Positions 32,552 through 41,154 of a stretch of DNA of 49,566 bases are shown piece after piece. Position 1 is the first letter of the stretch. Every line of letters begins with the position of its first letter. The stretch covers positions 1 to 49,566 of the forward strand of contig DXYG01000010.1 of the NCBI GenBank assembly GCA_019415925.1, read 5' to 3'. The notes beneath the pieces are model-generated. The model was not told where the DNA came from and made no database searches. It was given only the letters and a program-made list of their open reading frames with translations. The DNA comes from Clostridiales bacterium. Its GTDB lineage: Bacteria; Bacillota; Clostridia; Oscillospirales; Acutalibacteraceae. The position numbers and the translations under genes were made by a program.

Positions 32552-32950
32552 TTATTCTGACTTTATTGATTTGCCGTTTATCACTTCAAAATTGCACTCG
32601 ATATATGACAGTCCGTACTCCTTAACTTCACGGTTCAGAATATCAAACATTGATTGCTCAATACTGCGTGAGCTGAGTTTTATTTCATCACTCAAAGTGT
32701 CATAGCAGATCCATTCCTCGCTCTCGGGTGTATCCTTTACAAGAATGTCAAAGCCAAGGAGCATTTTATCAGGTGTGGGAAATACAACAGCGTTGATTTT
32801 CACACAGCCGACTGTGAGTGAAGCAAAGAGAGTGTCGTGCTTGTCCTTTGGATTTTCGGAAAGCAATTTCTTAACTTCGTTCACCGACAAATACATTTTG
32901 AAAATATATTTATTACCGAGTTGCTTTTTCAATTTCTTTCTCTCGTTCAT
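32552..32950 (-). CDS. Conserved ICE protein of unknown function
   Basis: A 132-residue protein (MNERKKLKKQLGNKYIFKMY.., TLFASLTVGCVKINAVVFPT). No motif is known to me, though the sequence type is common in Firmicute conjugative elements next to GGCT genes. Its ATG overlaps the stop of the GGCT gene (ATGA), so it is coupled to it. A small alpha/beta protein; function not known. Confidence 0.75.
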   Translation of the reverse strand: MNERKKLKKQLGNKYIFKMYLSVNEVKKLLSENPKDKHDTLFASLTVGCVKINAVVFPTPDKMLLGFDILVKDTPESEEWICYDTLSDEIKLSSRSIEQSMFDILNREVKEYGLSYIECNFEVINGKSIKSE

Positions 32951-33471
32951 AAAGTCATACCACCCATTCCCATATTTTCATCCTCATCAGGTGAATCAAA
33001 CAGATTGTTCTGTTCAAGGTTTTCGTAGAACTTTTCTGCACTGTCAGTTACGGCTTCGTTTAAAACTTTTAAATCAAAACCGCAGTCCTTGTAACCCTGC
33101 GATACAGTATCGTAGTAACTTGCACTTGGCAACCCGAATTGCTGTTGCAGATTCATAATGTAAACCATCGCAGTTAGTTCAGATTCGTTATTCAATTTCA
33201 CAGGCAAGTCCTGCTTGAAGTAGTGGGAGGGATAACCTTCGTAGCGGTCAAGCAGTTTTTCATCTCTCGGCTGAAGCTCCCACAATGCAACGGGAACGGA
33301 CTTGCCGACGCAAGGTGCGATTGTTGCATAGGAGCAGTGAGGCATCCCCTTAAACTGCAATTCGTAATTTTCGACCACACCAATGCCTAAAAGTTTTGCT
33401 GTCGGACAACGGTATTTCATCTGTTTAAGATTGAGGTTACTGCCGTAGGCAATATATAATTTTTTACCCAT
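32947..33471 (-). CDS. Gamma-glutamylcyclotransferase-like (AIG2/GGCT) protein
   Basis: A 174-residue protein with the GGCT nucleotide-free active-site features: substrate loop YIAYGSNLN near the N-terminus, and the catalytic Glu in LDRYEGYPSHY. The tail (about 140-174) is acidic and Met/Gly-rich. These enzymes release 5-oxoproline from gamma-glutamyl amines or peptides. It is encoded 15 bases after an amidoligase, the natural partner that makes such bonds, so the two may write and erase a gamma-glutamyl or similar tag. Confidence 0.88.
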   Translation of the reverse strand: MGKKLYIAYGSNLNLKQMKYRCPTAKLLGIGVVENYELQFKGMPHCSYATIAPCVGKSVPVALWELQPRDEKLLDRYEGYPSHYFKQDLPVKLNNESELTAMVYIMNLQQQFGLPSASYYDTVSQGYKDCGFDLKVLNEAVTDSAEKFYENLEQNNLFDSPDEDENMGMGGMTL

Positions 33472-33486
33472 AATAGATTTCTCTCC

Positions 33487-34506
33487 TTACATACTCATAA
33501 CAAAACCCGAGTCCTCATTCTGCTCAGTTGCAGTTTCAGATTCGGGTTCGTTGATATTTATATTTTCGTTTGTATTAATAATTTCGGTGGCTCGCTGTTG
33601 TGCAAGCCTTTCCTTTTGCTTTTCAGCCTGTGCAGGCTCCTTCCACGCAATGTTGCCCTCAAGATTTTTCAGCAGATGATGACGAGCTGTCTTGAACTCG
33701 TCACCGATTAAGCCAAGTCGGAGCAACCAAGTACGAAAAGTATATTTTTCGTTATCCGATACAGTTTTAGCGTGTCTTGCAGACTTCTGAATCAACGCCT
33801 GATGACTGATTGCAAGGCACAGCTGAATCGCACTTTTGACCTCGCCTGCGTGCAAAGTTGAATTGAACAAACGAAATTCAATCGTACCCTTGTAAAACAC
33901 GCTGTGAAGATTCAAAGCGTGATAGCGAGTGTCATCATAATGTCGGTAGCTGTAGTCCTCTCCGTCATACCACATGGATTTTATTTGCTCCATTGTCATC
34001 GGCGGACGGTTATTGATTTCATCAAGGAAACGTGTGTCCATCTTCTGACAGTAATGCTCACGGGAAACATTTACTTTCAAAGCCTTGTATAGCAAGTCCT
34101 CTTTTGAAGCCATAATGTTTACGATATTGCGAAGTGTTTTAGGGGTATGCGGAGCCGCATTAATATGGCAATGCAAACCACAACTTGAGTTGACTCTCGC
34201 TCCTGCGCCACGAAGCTTTCTGATTAACTCCTGAATGGTTTCTATATCGTCATAGTTGCAAATCGGAGTGACAAACTCCACCGAGTACAGAGAGCTTGCA
34301 TTCTGTCCCGAACGGTTTTCACAACGGACGCTTGCGTCACGCATAATCTTCCACATCCTGCCGTCATAATCTCGAACAGAATACGCATCGTAGCAGCCGC
34401 CGACATGAGTTGCATCTGTATGAAAATAACCGGCAATCACTTTCGCCGCAGTACTGCGAGTGATGCCGGTCATCTCTATTTCTATGCCGAAATTTTGCGA
34501 CCTCAA
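33487..34506 (-). CDS. Amidoligase (COOH-NH2 ligase, Amidoligase_2-type)
   Basis: A 339-residue protein. FGIEIEMTGITR, WKIMRDASV, SVEFVTPI, CGLHCHINAA and GTIEFRLFNSTLHAGE are the conserved strands and acidic/His metal and ATP-binding residues of the glutamine-synthetase-like amidoligase family. Members join a carboxyl group and an amine using ATP. The C-terminal 60 residues are Gln/Glu/Asn-rich. TTG start at 34506, overlapping the DUF6103 stop, with GTGAGGAAAAG upstream. It acts with the GGCT encoded next; the substrate is unknown. Confidence 0.88.
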   Translation of the reverse strand: MRSQNFGIEIEMTGITRSTAAKVIAGYFHTDATHVGGCYDAYSVRDYDGRMWKIMRDASVRCENRSGQNASSLYSVEFVTPICNYDDIETIQELIRKLRGAGARVNSSCGLHCHINAAPHTPKTLRNIVNIMASKEDLLYKALKVNVSREHYCQKMDTRFLDEINNRPPMTMEQIKSMWYDGEDYSYRHYDDTRYHALNLHSVFYKGTIEFRLFNSTLHAGEVKSAIQLCLAISHQALIQKSARHAKTVSDNEKYTFRTWLLRLGLIGDEFKTARHHLLKNLEGNIAWKEPAQAEKQKERLAQQRATEIINTNENININEPESETATEQNEDSGFVMSM

Positions 34507-34733
34507 GTCTTTTCCTCACTTTCAATCTTTGGTTTTTTAGGCTTTGGTGGTTTCACCTGTGAACCTTTCATATCAATAAACTCTCTGACATTTGCAGGAA
34601 CATATTTTGCATACAGAGAGTCCATAGATTTTTCAAGCTCTTCCTTGAAATCCAAATCACGCTGTGACATATACAGCTTAATTGCATTCAGCTTTTCATC
34701 ATCGTACAAAATGCTTACGCTTGTTTTCTTCAT
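34503..34733 (-). CDS. DUF6103-family small ICE protein
   Basis: A 76-residue protein (TSVSILYDDEKLNAIKLYMS.., YAKYVPANVREFIDM, Pro/Lys-rich tail). I recognise it as the DUF6103 type found before amidoligase genes in ICEs. The N-terminus could be a ribbon-helix-helix-like strand and helix. GAGGTGATTTTTT precedes the ATG. Confidence 0.8.
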   Translation of the reverse strand: MKKTSVSILYDDEKLNAIKLYMSQRDLDFKEELEKSMDSLYAKYVPANVREFIDMKGSQVKPPKPKKPKIESEEKT

Positions 34734-34747
34734 AAAAAATCACCTCG

Positions 34748-35788
34748 TCATTTCTTATTGCTTTGGTTTACATATTTGATATTCGGTATCTTCAGCCACT
34801 TCGCCCACCCTCGACCGTTAAGCTCTGTTTTGACAACTCCGTAGGCTGTGCCTTGTGCTTCGATGACTTCTCCGTTGCCGATATACACACCGATATGTCC
34901 GTCCATCCAGACAGCAAGTCCGGGTGTATCGGGCATATTAGAAATCGGTCCGCTTTCGGTTACACTGCTCCAGATAGAATTTGCACCGCAGTCGGTGAAG
35001 CCGTTTGAGCCTGCGACAATTTCTCCGCTGTCAGCGTTGTACCAAGCGTAGGATTTTATCAAGCCTATGCAGTCGCAGACTCTTTTGCCGAGCCACTTTT
35101 CACCGACCTGTCGCATTTCACCGCCTGCCTCGTTGTTACCGGGATACAGACTTGCCTGTTGGTCAAGATATTGCTTTGTACAGACCTGACCGTAACCGCC
35201 GTAAACATAACCCCAGCCGTTTTTGTATGCGTTCTCGCACCACTTGACAAGGTCGAGATTGTTTTTTGTTGTCTTGTCGTTAAAGCCTGCGGTATTGATT
35301 TCTGCGCCCTTGATTGACTGTATCATCTTTTGAAACTCGTCATACTCAATCTCTGTTCCGAATTTCTGATTGACTGAATTTATCAATTCCTCATCGGACT
35401 GATTCTTTTTGAAACAGGAAACGAAGTTTTTGACAAAATTCTCATCTTCTGATTTATCGGACAGGGAAAACAGATAGATAACCTCTGCCTGTGTTTTATA
35501 GTCGGACAGTTTTTTGCTTTTGAGTTGATTTTCAACCTCTGTCATTGTATCGTTGATAAGCTGTAAGCTTTCCATCTGCTCGGCTGAGATATTTTCCAGT
35601 ATAGACTGCTTGAGCTTGTCTGTATCAATATCCATACTGCCGTTGAAAACGGAAACAACAGCAATAATCGGCATAACCACAATTATGATTATGCCGATTA
35701 TTATACCGCCTATTGTTTTTATTACCTTTTTATCTGTGAGCAGAGCAACTGCTATTTTCTTCAGTGCCGCACCTACTGTGGCTGACAT
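34748..35788 (-). CDS. NlpC/P60 cell-wall hydrolase of the transfer apparatus
   Basis: About 346 residues from the ATG at 35788 (TAGGTGATTGT upstream; a longer frame to 35899 overlaps virB4 and is rejected). One membrane helix near residue 30 (GGIIIGIIIIVVMPIIAVVS) anchors it. The NlpC/P60 domain (about 180-346) has Cys240 in RVCDCIGLI and His298 in MDGHIGVYIG. It should cut peptidoglycan peptides so that the conjugation channel can cross the wall, the VirB1-like role. Confidence 0.9.
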   Translation of the reverse strand: MSATVGAALKKIAVALLTDKKVIKTIGGIIIGIIIIVVMPIIAVVSVFNGSMDIDTDKLKQSILENISAEQMESLQLINDTMTEVENQLKSKKLSDYKTQAEVIYLFSLSDKSEDENFVKNFVSCFKKNQSDEELINSVNQKFGTEIEYDEFQKMIQSIKGAEINTAGFNDKTTKNNLDLVKWCENAYKNGWGYVYGGYGQVCTKQYLDQQASLYPGNNEAGGEMRQVGEKWLGKRVCDCIGLIKSYAWYNADSGEIVAGSNGFTDCGANSIWSSVTESGPISNMPDTPGLAVWMDGHIGVYIGNGEVIEAQGTAYGVVKTELNGRGWAKWLKIPNIKYVNQSNKK

Positions 35789-35792
35789 ACAA

Positions 35793-37631
35793 TCACCTAC
35801 CGCCTGCGGATCCGAAAATTTCAGCTTTGTATTCGGGAGCCTGAACAAGAAGCAAGTATCTTTCGTTTCCGCAACGGTAAAGACAAGTGCCACGCTCACC
35901 GAATTTGATTAGGGCATACTCGTTTGGCTCTACCATTAGGGCATCTTCAAAGTCTTTCGGATTTATGTTGCCGGGGAAAAACAGGAAGTGATGAGTCGGA
36001 ATTGAAAACAGCGGTTTTGTGTATTCCTTAACGCTCGGAATCAGAAAATCGTCGATGTTCTGACTGGCTAAAATCACTGCGGAATCCTTTTTGCGGACAC
36101 GCTTCATTGCGTTTCTGATATACTCAATAGCTGTTAAATTTGAAAGGAACAAATATAGCTCGTCTATTGATGCAACGGTGTTTCCCTCACCGAGAAGCTT
36201 GTTTGACATATAGGAAAGAATATTAAAAAGCATTGCGTCTTTGAGTCTTTTGTTAGTGTCAAGCAAACCTTTTACGCCGAAACACAGGAATTTGTCATCG
36301 GTGATATTCGTATGACCGTTGAAGTATTTGCTCTCCGAGCCAACACACATACTATGAATACCCAGACAAACCTCCTGCAGGATTTCTTCGGTGTAGAGAT
36401 ACTTTCTCTTGTGGTCGTAGGTCATATATTCTTCTTCGCACAAGTCATAAAAGTCAGACATAACAGGAAAGTCGGACGGTTTCTTTGTGCTGTAATCGGT
36501 TGCATCGGTAATTCCAAACCTTGCGTACAGCTTCATAAGCAGGATTTCGATTGTATCAAGCTGTGCGTCCGTGAAATCCTTGTAGGTTCTGAAAAAGTCT
36601 TTTAGAAATGCAATGTGCTGTGATAATCGGGTTACCTTGTTGAATGCAGGCGGTGCATCTTTGTCAATATCATCCTGTCCGTCATTCCAAGCTTTTGGCT
36701 CTAAAGGGTTTATCTTGTATTTGCCTGACATAAAATCAATGTAACAACCGCCGAGAGCTTTTGTCAGATCCTCGTACTCGGCTTCGGGGTCAAGGCATAC
36801 GATTTTCTTTCCACTTTCACGAATGTTTGTAAGGATGAGTTTCAATAAATACGATTTGCCCTGACCTGAGTTACCGAGAATAAGGATATTTGATGTAGTT
36901 TTGTCCTCTGTTCGTCTGTCAAAGTCAACGAGAATATTAGTGCCGTACTTATCTCTGCCGATGTACAAGCCGTTGGGGTCTGTCTTACCTGAAAAGTTAA
37001 ACGGAAACAGATTTGCAACTGAAGAAGCAGGCAGGACACGCTCATATAGACTGCCAAATTGATTTGAACCTATGGGATTTACAGACAAAAAACCTTCTTT
37101 CTGCCTTAGCGTTAATCTGTCCACTTCAATTTTGGAGCGTGTCAGCTCCATTGCAATATCGGTTTGCAACTCCTTTAATTTCTGTTTGCTTTTCGCCTTT
37201 AGTTCGATGAACACAGAACAATGCAATAACGGTTCTTTGTTCTTTCGTAAGTTTGCCATCAGTGTGACAACATCCTGCAAATTGCCCTGTGCTTCGATGG
37301 TTTCGTTTACATCGTTACCGATTGATTTGAGCTTGTTTTTGCGTGTTGCATTCTGTATAATTTTACGCTGTTCCATACTCTCAACAAGCCTGTGGTAAAT
37401 GCGGAGCGTTACTCCATTTCTGTCTGCAAGCTGTGAGAGTATTGCCTGTTCTTCAGTTGACGGCGGATATTCTCTGACTGCCCAAACGCTTCTGTATGAG
37501 TCACCAACTATGTAATAATCGGTGAAAAACTTAATTGTTGATGGCAAAATCATATCAAAGAAATCTTTGGTATATATTTCTTCTGCCTGCTCGGGTGTGA
37601 GCACCTTTGGTTTTCTATTGAATAGTCCCAT
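35793..37631 (-). CDS. VirB4-like conjugation ATPase
   Basis: About 612 residues from the ATG at 37631, with a G-rich ribosome site (AAAGGGGGTAAAATT). An upstream TTG/ATG frame to 37679 enters the sortase gene and is rejected. Walker A is GNSGQGKS (253-260) and Walker B VASIDELYLFL, with the following SQNIDDFL and GNINPKDFE segments typical of VirB4/TraC. It powers assembly and operation of the type IV secretion channel at the membrane. Confidence 0.93.
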   Translation of the reverse strand: MGLFNRKPKVLTPEQAEEIYTKDFFDMILPSTIKFFTDYYIVGDSYRSVWAVREYPPSTEEQAILSQLADRNGVTLRIYHRLVESMEQRKIIQNATRKNKLKSIGNDVNETIEAQGNLQDVVTLMANLRKNKEPLLHCSVFIELKAKSKQKLKELQTDIAMELTRSKIEVDRLTLRQKEGFLSVNPIGSNQFGSLYERVLPASSVANLFPFNFSGKTDPNGLYIGRDKYGTNILVDFDRRTEDKTTSNILILGNSGQGKSYLLKLILTNIRESGKKIVCLDPEAEYEDLTKALGGCYIDFMSGKYKINPLEPKAWNDGQDDIDKDAPPAFNKVTRLSQHIAFLKDFFRTYKDFTDAQLDTIEILLMKLYARFGITDATDYSTKKPSDFPVMSDFYDLCEEEYMTYDHKRKYLYTEEILQEVCLGIHSMCVGSESKYFNGHTNITDDKFLCFGVKGLLDTNKRLKDAMLFNILSYMSNKLLGEGNTVASIDELYLFLSNLTAIEYIRNAMKRVRKKDSAVILASQNIDDFLIPSVKEYTKPLFSIPTHHFLFFPGNINPKDFEDALMVEPNEYALIKFGERGTCLYRCGNERYLLLVQAPEYKAEIFGSAGGR

Positions 37632-37644
37632 AATTTTACCCCCT

Positions 37645-38466
37645 TTAATTTCGGACTGCCAACACAAGTATGCGGTCATCCTGATTGTAACCGTAACAGG
37701 TCGAGAGCGTTAAAATCTGCTGACCGTAAACAGGTGTGATTTCTGTGCTATACAGAGATTTTGTTTTTGCATAACTGACCCATTTTTCATAGGTTTCATC
37801 CAAATCTGTTGTTAAAAATTTGTACCAATCATCATCGGATTTTACTTTCATAACAGAAAAGACGGAGTAAGCAAATGCCCCGTCTTTCGTTTCAAGTACA
37901 ACTGTAGGATGTTCCGTAAAGTATGAATAATCGGTATAGTTGCAAAGGTCTGCAAACATTGTGCCATTGTTCATATGGTGTCCGTAGATTATGAGATTGG
38001 TACTGTCGGATGAACACCTTGCATCAAGAAATGGTGTACCGCTGAAACTGTATTCTCCGTAAAAGTTTTTGTTCAGATACTTCTGCGGATTACTCGGTGT
38101 ATGCATAACAGGGTAATTAATATTTGTGCCTGCTATGCTTATCCAGCCGAAGCATTCACTATTTATCGACAGCAAATCGGGAACAGAGTGTGGCTGATAG
38201 TAAGTTGTGTAATACACAGGCGATTCATTTTCAACATAATTGTCGCAATCACTGACTTTTAACAGATTTGGTTTTCTTATCGTTTCTGTTTCCGTATCTG
38301 TATTCGTTGTTTCCTCAGTAACAATTTCTGCAAGCTGTCTGAATTCTTCCTTTTCCTTGTTTTCGGTGTACATCCGTGAAAATATTGAAATCAGACAGGC
38401 AATTATAATTACAGAAAATATGCCTATCACAATTCCCATTTGGATTTTTCCTTTATACTTCTTCAT
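37645..38466 (-). CDS. Class B sortase
   Basis: About 273 residues from the ATG at 38466 (GGAGGTGGAAA upstream, inside the end of the preceding gene). An N-terminal membrane helix (GIVIGIFSVIIIACLISIF) is followed by the sortase barrel: His163 in IIYGHHM, Cys257 in TLSTCYGY and Arg265 in DDRILVLAV. The class B markers INSECFGWI and INYPVMH are present. It most likely anchors the large adhesin encoded at 41154-45476 to the wall, possibly making isopeptide links in the donor surface. Confidence 0.9.
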   Translation of the reverse strand: MKKYKGKIQMGIVIGIFSVIIIACLISIFSRMYTENKEKEEFRQLAEIVTEETTNTDTETETIRKPNLLKVSDCDNYVENESPVYYTTYYQPHSVPDLLSINSECFGWISIAGTNINYPVMHTPSNPQKYLNKNFYGEYSFSGTPFLDARCSSDSTNLIIYGHHMNNGTMFADLCNYTDYSYFTEHPTVVLETKDGAFAYSVFSVMKVKSDDDWYKFLTTDLDETYEKWVSYAKTKSLYSTEITPVYGQQILTLSTCYGYNQDDRILVLAVRN

Positions 38467-39040
38467 TTTCCACCTCCGAAATATACTGCTCGCCGTCATA
38501 ATCGGGCATTAAATCGCCGTTCATACTTGCTTCAAAGTATATTGCAAGAAAACGCTTAATATCTGCTTTTTTCATTCGAGTTACTTCAAAGCCCTGATCT
38601 GATATGATTTTTTCGACTCTGTTTGCTTTCTGCAAAACATTTTCTGATTTTGAAAATTTGCACCTTGCGATGAACAGAAACTGCCTTGCTGTTGAGGTTT
38701 CAGTCTGAATACTGTCGAGAAAATCCAAATCCTTATTCAGAATTTTTCTAACCTTTTCATTCTGTTCAGTTTCAATTCTGCTCTTGATATAGCTTTTGTT
38801 TGTATCGAAACACTCGCAGGAATCGGTACAGGTAATCTCAATATCCGGCACAGCAGAAAGCACCATCATCAGGTGCCGCACCTTGATTTCAATATTCGTG
38901 TGCGACAAAACAGAAATATTTGTCGGCTGAACCATATAGAAAATCAGTTCTTCCTTGCCGACCTTCAAACCGTTCTTCGTAAAGGTTTTTATACCCAGCA
39001 AGTCCTGTACCGATTTGCCTTTTCGTTTTTGCTTTTTCAC
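38453..39040 (-). CDS. ICE transfer protein of unknown function before sortase/VirB4
   Basis: About 195 residues from a GTG at 39040 (GGAGGGAGAAAAA upstream). The GTG overlaps the PrgI stop (GTGA). Lys-rich start, then FYMVQPTNISVLSHTNIEIK and DTNKSYIKSRIETEQN.. LDFLDSIQ. Proteins like this lie between PrgI and VirB4 in Firmicute ICEs and resemble the N-terminal domain of VirB4/TraE-type proteins. No membrane segment was seen. Confidence 0.78.
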   Translation of the reverse strand: MKKQKRKGKSVQDLLGIKTFTKNGLKVGKEELIFYMVQPTNISVLSHTNIEIKVRHLMMVLSAVPDIEITCTDSCECFDTNKSYIKSRIETEQNEKVRKILNKDLDFLDSIQTETSTARQFLFIARCKFSKSENVLQKANRVEKIISDQGFEVTRMKKADIKRFLAIYFEASMNGDLMPDYDGEQYISEVENEEV

Positions 39041-39306
39041 TTTTTCTCCCTCCAATAAAAAATTTGTTGTGTTGATATAAAATACTTCACTGCATAGCGG
39101 ATAAAATCAAGAATTGTTGTATCTTCAAGTCGTATTGACAAAAAGCCGAAGCAGAGTGTTACTGCAAGCGGTACTATTATCCTCGTCTGTGCAAGTATCA
39201 GGATTGATAATAAAAGTGCTATGCTCATAATTGCAAAATCCCGCAAACTCCACAGCCACAGATTGGCGGTAGCTTTTAGATTTTGCGGATACAAATAAGT
39301 GGTCAT
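39037..39306 (-). CDS. PrgI/TcpE-like membrane protein
   Basis: An 89-residue protein with two membrane helices (LRDFAIMSIALLLSILILA and IIVPLAVTLCFGFLSIRL) and a C-terminal amphipathic part (LDFIRYAVKYFI). This is the layout of PrgI family proteins, the small inner-membrane partner of VirB4. AAAGGAATTTAAAG precedes the ATG. It begins a sub-cluster after a highly structured intergenic element. Confidence 0.85.
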   Translation of the reverse strand: MTTYLYPQNLKATANLWLWSLRDFAIMSIALLLSILILAQTRIIVPLAVTLCFGFLSIRLEDTTILDFIRYAVKYFISTQQIFYWREKK

Positions 39307-39337
39307 AATCTTTAAATTCCTTTCGTTTTAAATCGGA

Positions 39338-39485
39338 GCAAAGTTCTAACAAGCTTGTTTGATTAGAACTTTGCGATAGATTGCAAATTGTGCCAAGGAG
39401 CATTGCTCCTCTGCTTTTTAGCGGAAATTTTACGCTAAAAAGCAGTAATGTTCTACGCAACATAAGTGGAGTAGAACATTGGCAC
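39338..39485 (-). repeat. Multi-hairpin (cloverleaf-like) element between the TrbL and PrgI genes
   Basis: Four inverted repeats are packed together. H1 is 39338-39349 with 39363-39374 (12 bp, perfect). Three adjacent hairpins each separated by a single T follow: H2 GGAGC/GCTCC 39397-39409, H3 CTGCTTTTTAGCG 39411-39423 with 39433-39445 (13 bp, perfect), and H4 AATGTTCTAC 39447-39456 with 39471-39480 (10 bp). An outer stem GTGCCAA (39390-39396) with TTGGCAC (39479-39485) encloses H2-H4. It fills the gap between genes in the operon. It could be a structured RNA that sets expression of the downstream genes, or a small palindromic mobile repeat. Confidence 0.75.
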
Positions 39486-39489
39486 TAAG

Positions 39490-40431
39490 TTATTTAGCCG
39501 CCCTTGCAACGCTTCTCGTCAGATTAACGGCAGTTGTAGTTGCGTGAACGATGCTTGTCATATTCACCTTAACCGATGAATCCAATCCGAACTGCTGCGC
39601 AATTCTCGGAACTTCGTTTGATGCAAGCATTATTCCAAGTCCCAAAAGCATATTGTCGGGGAAGGTCAGCAACCCAAGGAACAGCAGAGTTGTCTGCATA
39701 AATGCTGTTAGGCAAAGAGCCGCTATCTGTTTCATCCACTGATTGAAGCCGTCCTGATAACCTCTCGGAACGCTGAACATATACAGCGCACCTACAGCCA
39801 TCTGAATGAGCAAAATTCCGCCTCTTTTTATGTTAGCAAAAAATATCTTTATTACGCAGTAGGCAAAAGCTATCAAGCATAACAGATTCAGCAACCCGAA
39901 TGTTGTCTGGTTTGCGACTGCAAAACTGCCCTCTAATACGCTTGTACTCTGTCCTGCTAAATCAATACTTTGCTGACCTGCCATTATAGATGACAAATCC
40001 TTTGAGAATGTGTTTTGCAGGCTGATGCAGAACTTGTACAGCTCCACAGGCACAACGCCGAACAGCGAACAGGCAAAGAAACCTTTTAAGACATTTATTG
40101 CTGTTGTTTTGATATTCGCTCTGCCGTTCTGATATTCAACAGCCACATCAAATACGGCGACGACCGTTCCTGCGACGAACAATGCCCAGCCGAAAAGCGT
40201 AAATAGGTTTATTGTCGCCTGCACCCATTCAAGGTCAAACACATCTGCTCCCATATTTCCCATCATCGTGAAGAAGTCTGCAACAGCGTTGTAAATCGTT
40301 TCATAGAACCACTGAAGCATTGTGTTCCATATAGCGTTTGAGATTTGTTCACCGAGGTAATCAAACACACCGCCTATGGCACTGCCGATTCCACCGATGA
40401 AGTCACCTATCCAATCAAAAATATAAATCAC
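39490..40431 (-). CDS. TrbL/VirB6-like conjugal membrane protein
   Basis: A 313-residue protein with an amphipathic Gly-rich start (WIGDFIGGIGSAIGGVFDYL) and about six membrane segments (INLFTLFGWALFVAGTVVAV, VLKGFFACSLFGVVPVEL, LLNLLCLIAFAYCVIKIFF, GILLIQMAVGALYMF, IAALCLTAFMQTTLLFLGLL, LLGLGIMLAS). This is the pattern of TrbL/VirB6 channel proteins of Gram-positive ICEs. It should form the inner part of the DNA channel with VirB4 and PrgI. Confidence 0.88.
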   Translation of the reverse strand: MIYIFDWIGDFIGGIGSAIGGVFDYLGEQISNAIWNTMLQWFYETIYNAVADFFTMMGNMGADVFDLEWVQATINLFTLFGWALFVAGTVVAVFDVAVEYQNGRANIKTTAINVLKGFFACSLFGVVPVELYKFCISLQNTFSKDLSSIMAGQQSIDLAGQSTSVLEGSFAVANQTTFGLLNLLCLIAFAYCVIKIFFANIKRGGILLIQMAVGALYMFSVPRGYQDGFNQWMKQIAALCLTAFMQTTLLFLGLLTFPDNMLLGLGIMLASNEVPRIAQQFGLDSSVKVNMTSIVHATTTAVNLTRSVARAAK

Positions 40432-40481
40432 CTCGCAAAAGGCTGTTATGATTCAACACAACAGCCTTGTTTTTATTGTTA

Positions 40482-40826
40482 TCAGAGTATCGTCCAGATG
40501 TATAGCGGTGCAGTCAACGAAAACACCAGACAGCCGAAAAGTATTGCCGGCGCGGTGAACTCAAATTGTCCGTGCTTGCGGTAATCCATATACGCCGTTG
40601 CGAGTTTTACAAAGAAAAGTATAGCAAGAATCATATCTACAGCAGGAAAGACAACATTGTTTACAACATTTTTAATCTGTGTTTGAGCCGATGTCCATGT
40701 GCTTTCGATTGCTGATGATACATCTCCTGCGGCAAAGACCGGTACTGCCGAAATTCCAATCATTAACAGTATTACTGATATTCCTGCCAACCACTTCAAT
40801 AACTTAATTTTTCTTGATTTTATCAT
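40482..40826 (-). CDS. VirB2/TrbC-like small membrane protein (DUF3852 type)
   Basis: A 114-residue protein with a signal sequence (LLKWLAGISVILLMIGISAVPVFA cut after AxA, residues about 9-32) and two further hydrophobic helices (VVFPAVDMILAILFFVKL and APAILFGCLVFSLTAPLYIW). The pilin-like layout and place before TrbL match the DUF3852 proteins of ICEs. GGAGGTAAAAA precedes the ATG, and the gene overlaps the end of the previous one by 23 bases. Confidence 0.82.
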   Translation of the reverse strand: MIKSRKIKLLKWLAGISVILLMIGISAVPVFAAGDVSSAIESTWTSAQTQIKNVVNNVVFPAVDMILAILFFVKLATAYMDYRKHGQFEFTAPAILFGCLVFSLTAPLYIWTIL

Positions 40827-41154
40827 TTTTTACCTCCGATTTTCTTAACTCATTCTCCGATATATATCTGACTTTGATGTTCAGCTTTTCGGCAAAGCGA
40901 ATCTCTGTTTTCATACCCTCGGTTATTTCATCACCGAAAACCCAGACCGCATCACACACCCAAAGAATAGAAAGTCCGGCAAGCATACCGAGGTTTCTTT
41001 CTTCTTTGTTGCTGTCATCTAAAATAAGCGCATAAAAATGCGGTATGAACGGAGCCATACCGCACTCTAACGCATATCGGGCATATCGTTTTGCTTTTTC
41101 AATATTTGCAGATACATTACCGCCTAATGGCGAACAGATATACACCCTGCGCAT
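40804..41154 (-). CDS. DUF4406 / nucleoside deoxyribosyltransferase-like protein
   Basis: A 116-residue protein: VYICSPLGGNVSANIEKAKR, then CGMAPFIPHFYALIL, CDAVWVFGDEITEGMKTEI. This is the DUF4406 relative of nucleoside 2-deoxyribosyltransferases (Rossmann-like fold with the SP.GG loop and the GM..E motif). The ATG shares one base with the adhesin stop (TAATG), so it depends on coupled translation. It might act on nucleotides or nucleotide-like signals; its role in ICEs is not known. Confidence 0.85.
   Translation of the reverse strand: MRRVYICSPLGGNVSANIEKAKRYARYALECGMAPFIPHFYALILDDSNKEERNLGMLAGLSILWVCDAVWVFGDEITEGMKTEIRFAEKLNIKVRYISENELRKSEVKNDKIKKN

Noticed and set aside
39125..39463. 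Minus-strand ORF of 112 codons over the PrgI gene and the hairpin element
   Set aside because: It overlaps the well-supported PrgI gene in another frame and starts inside the multi-hairpin element.
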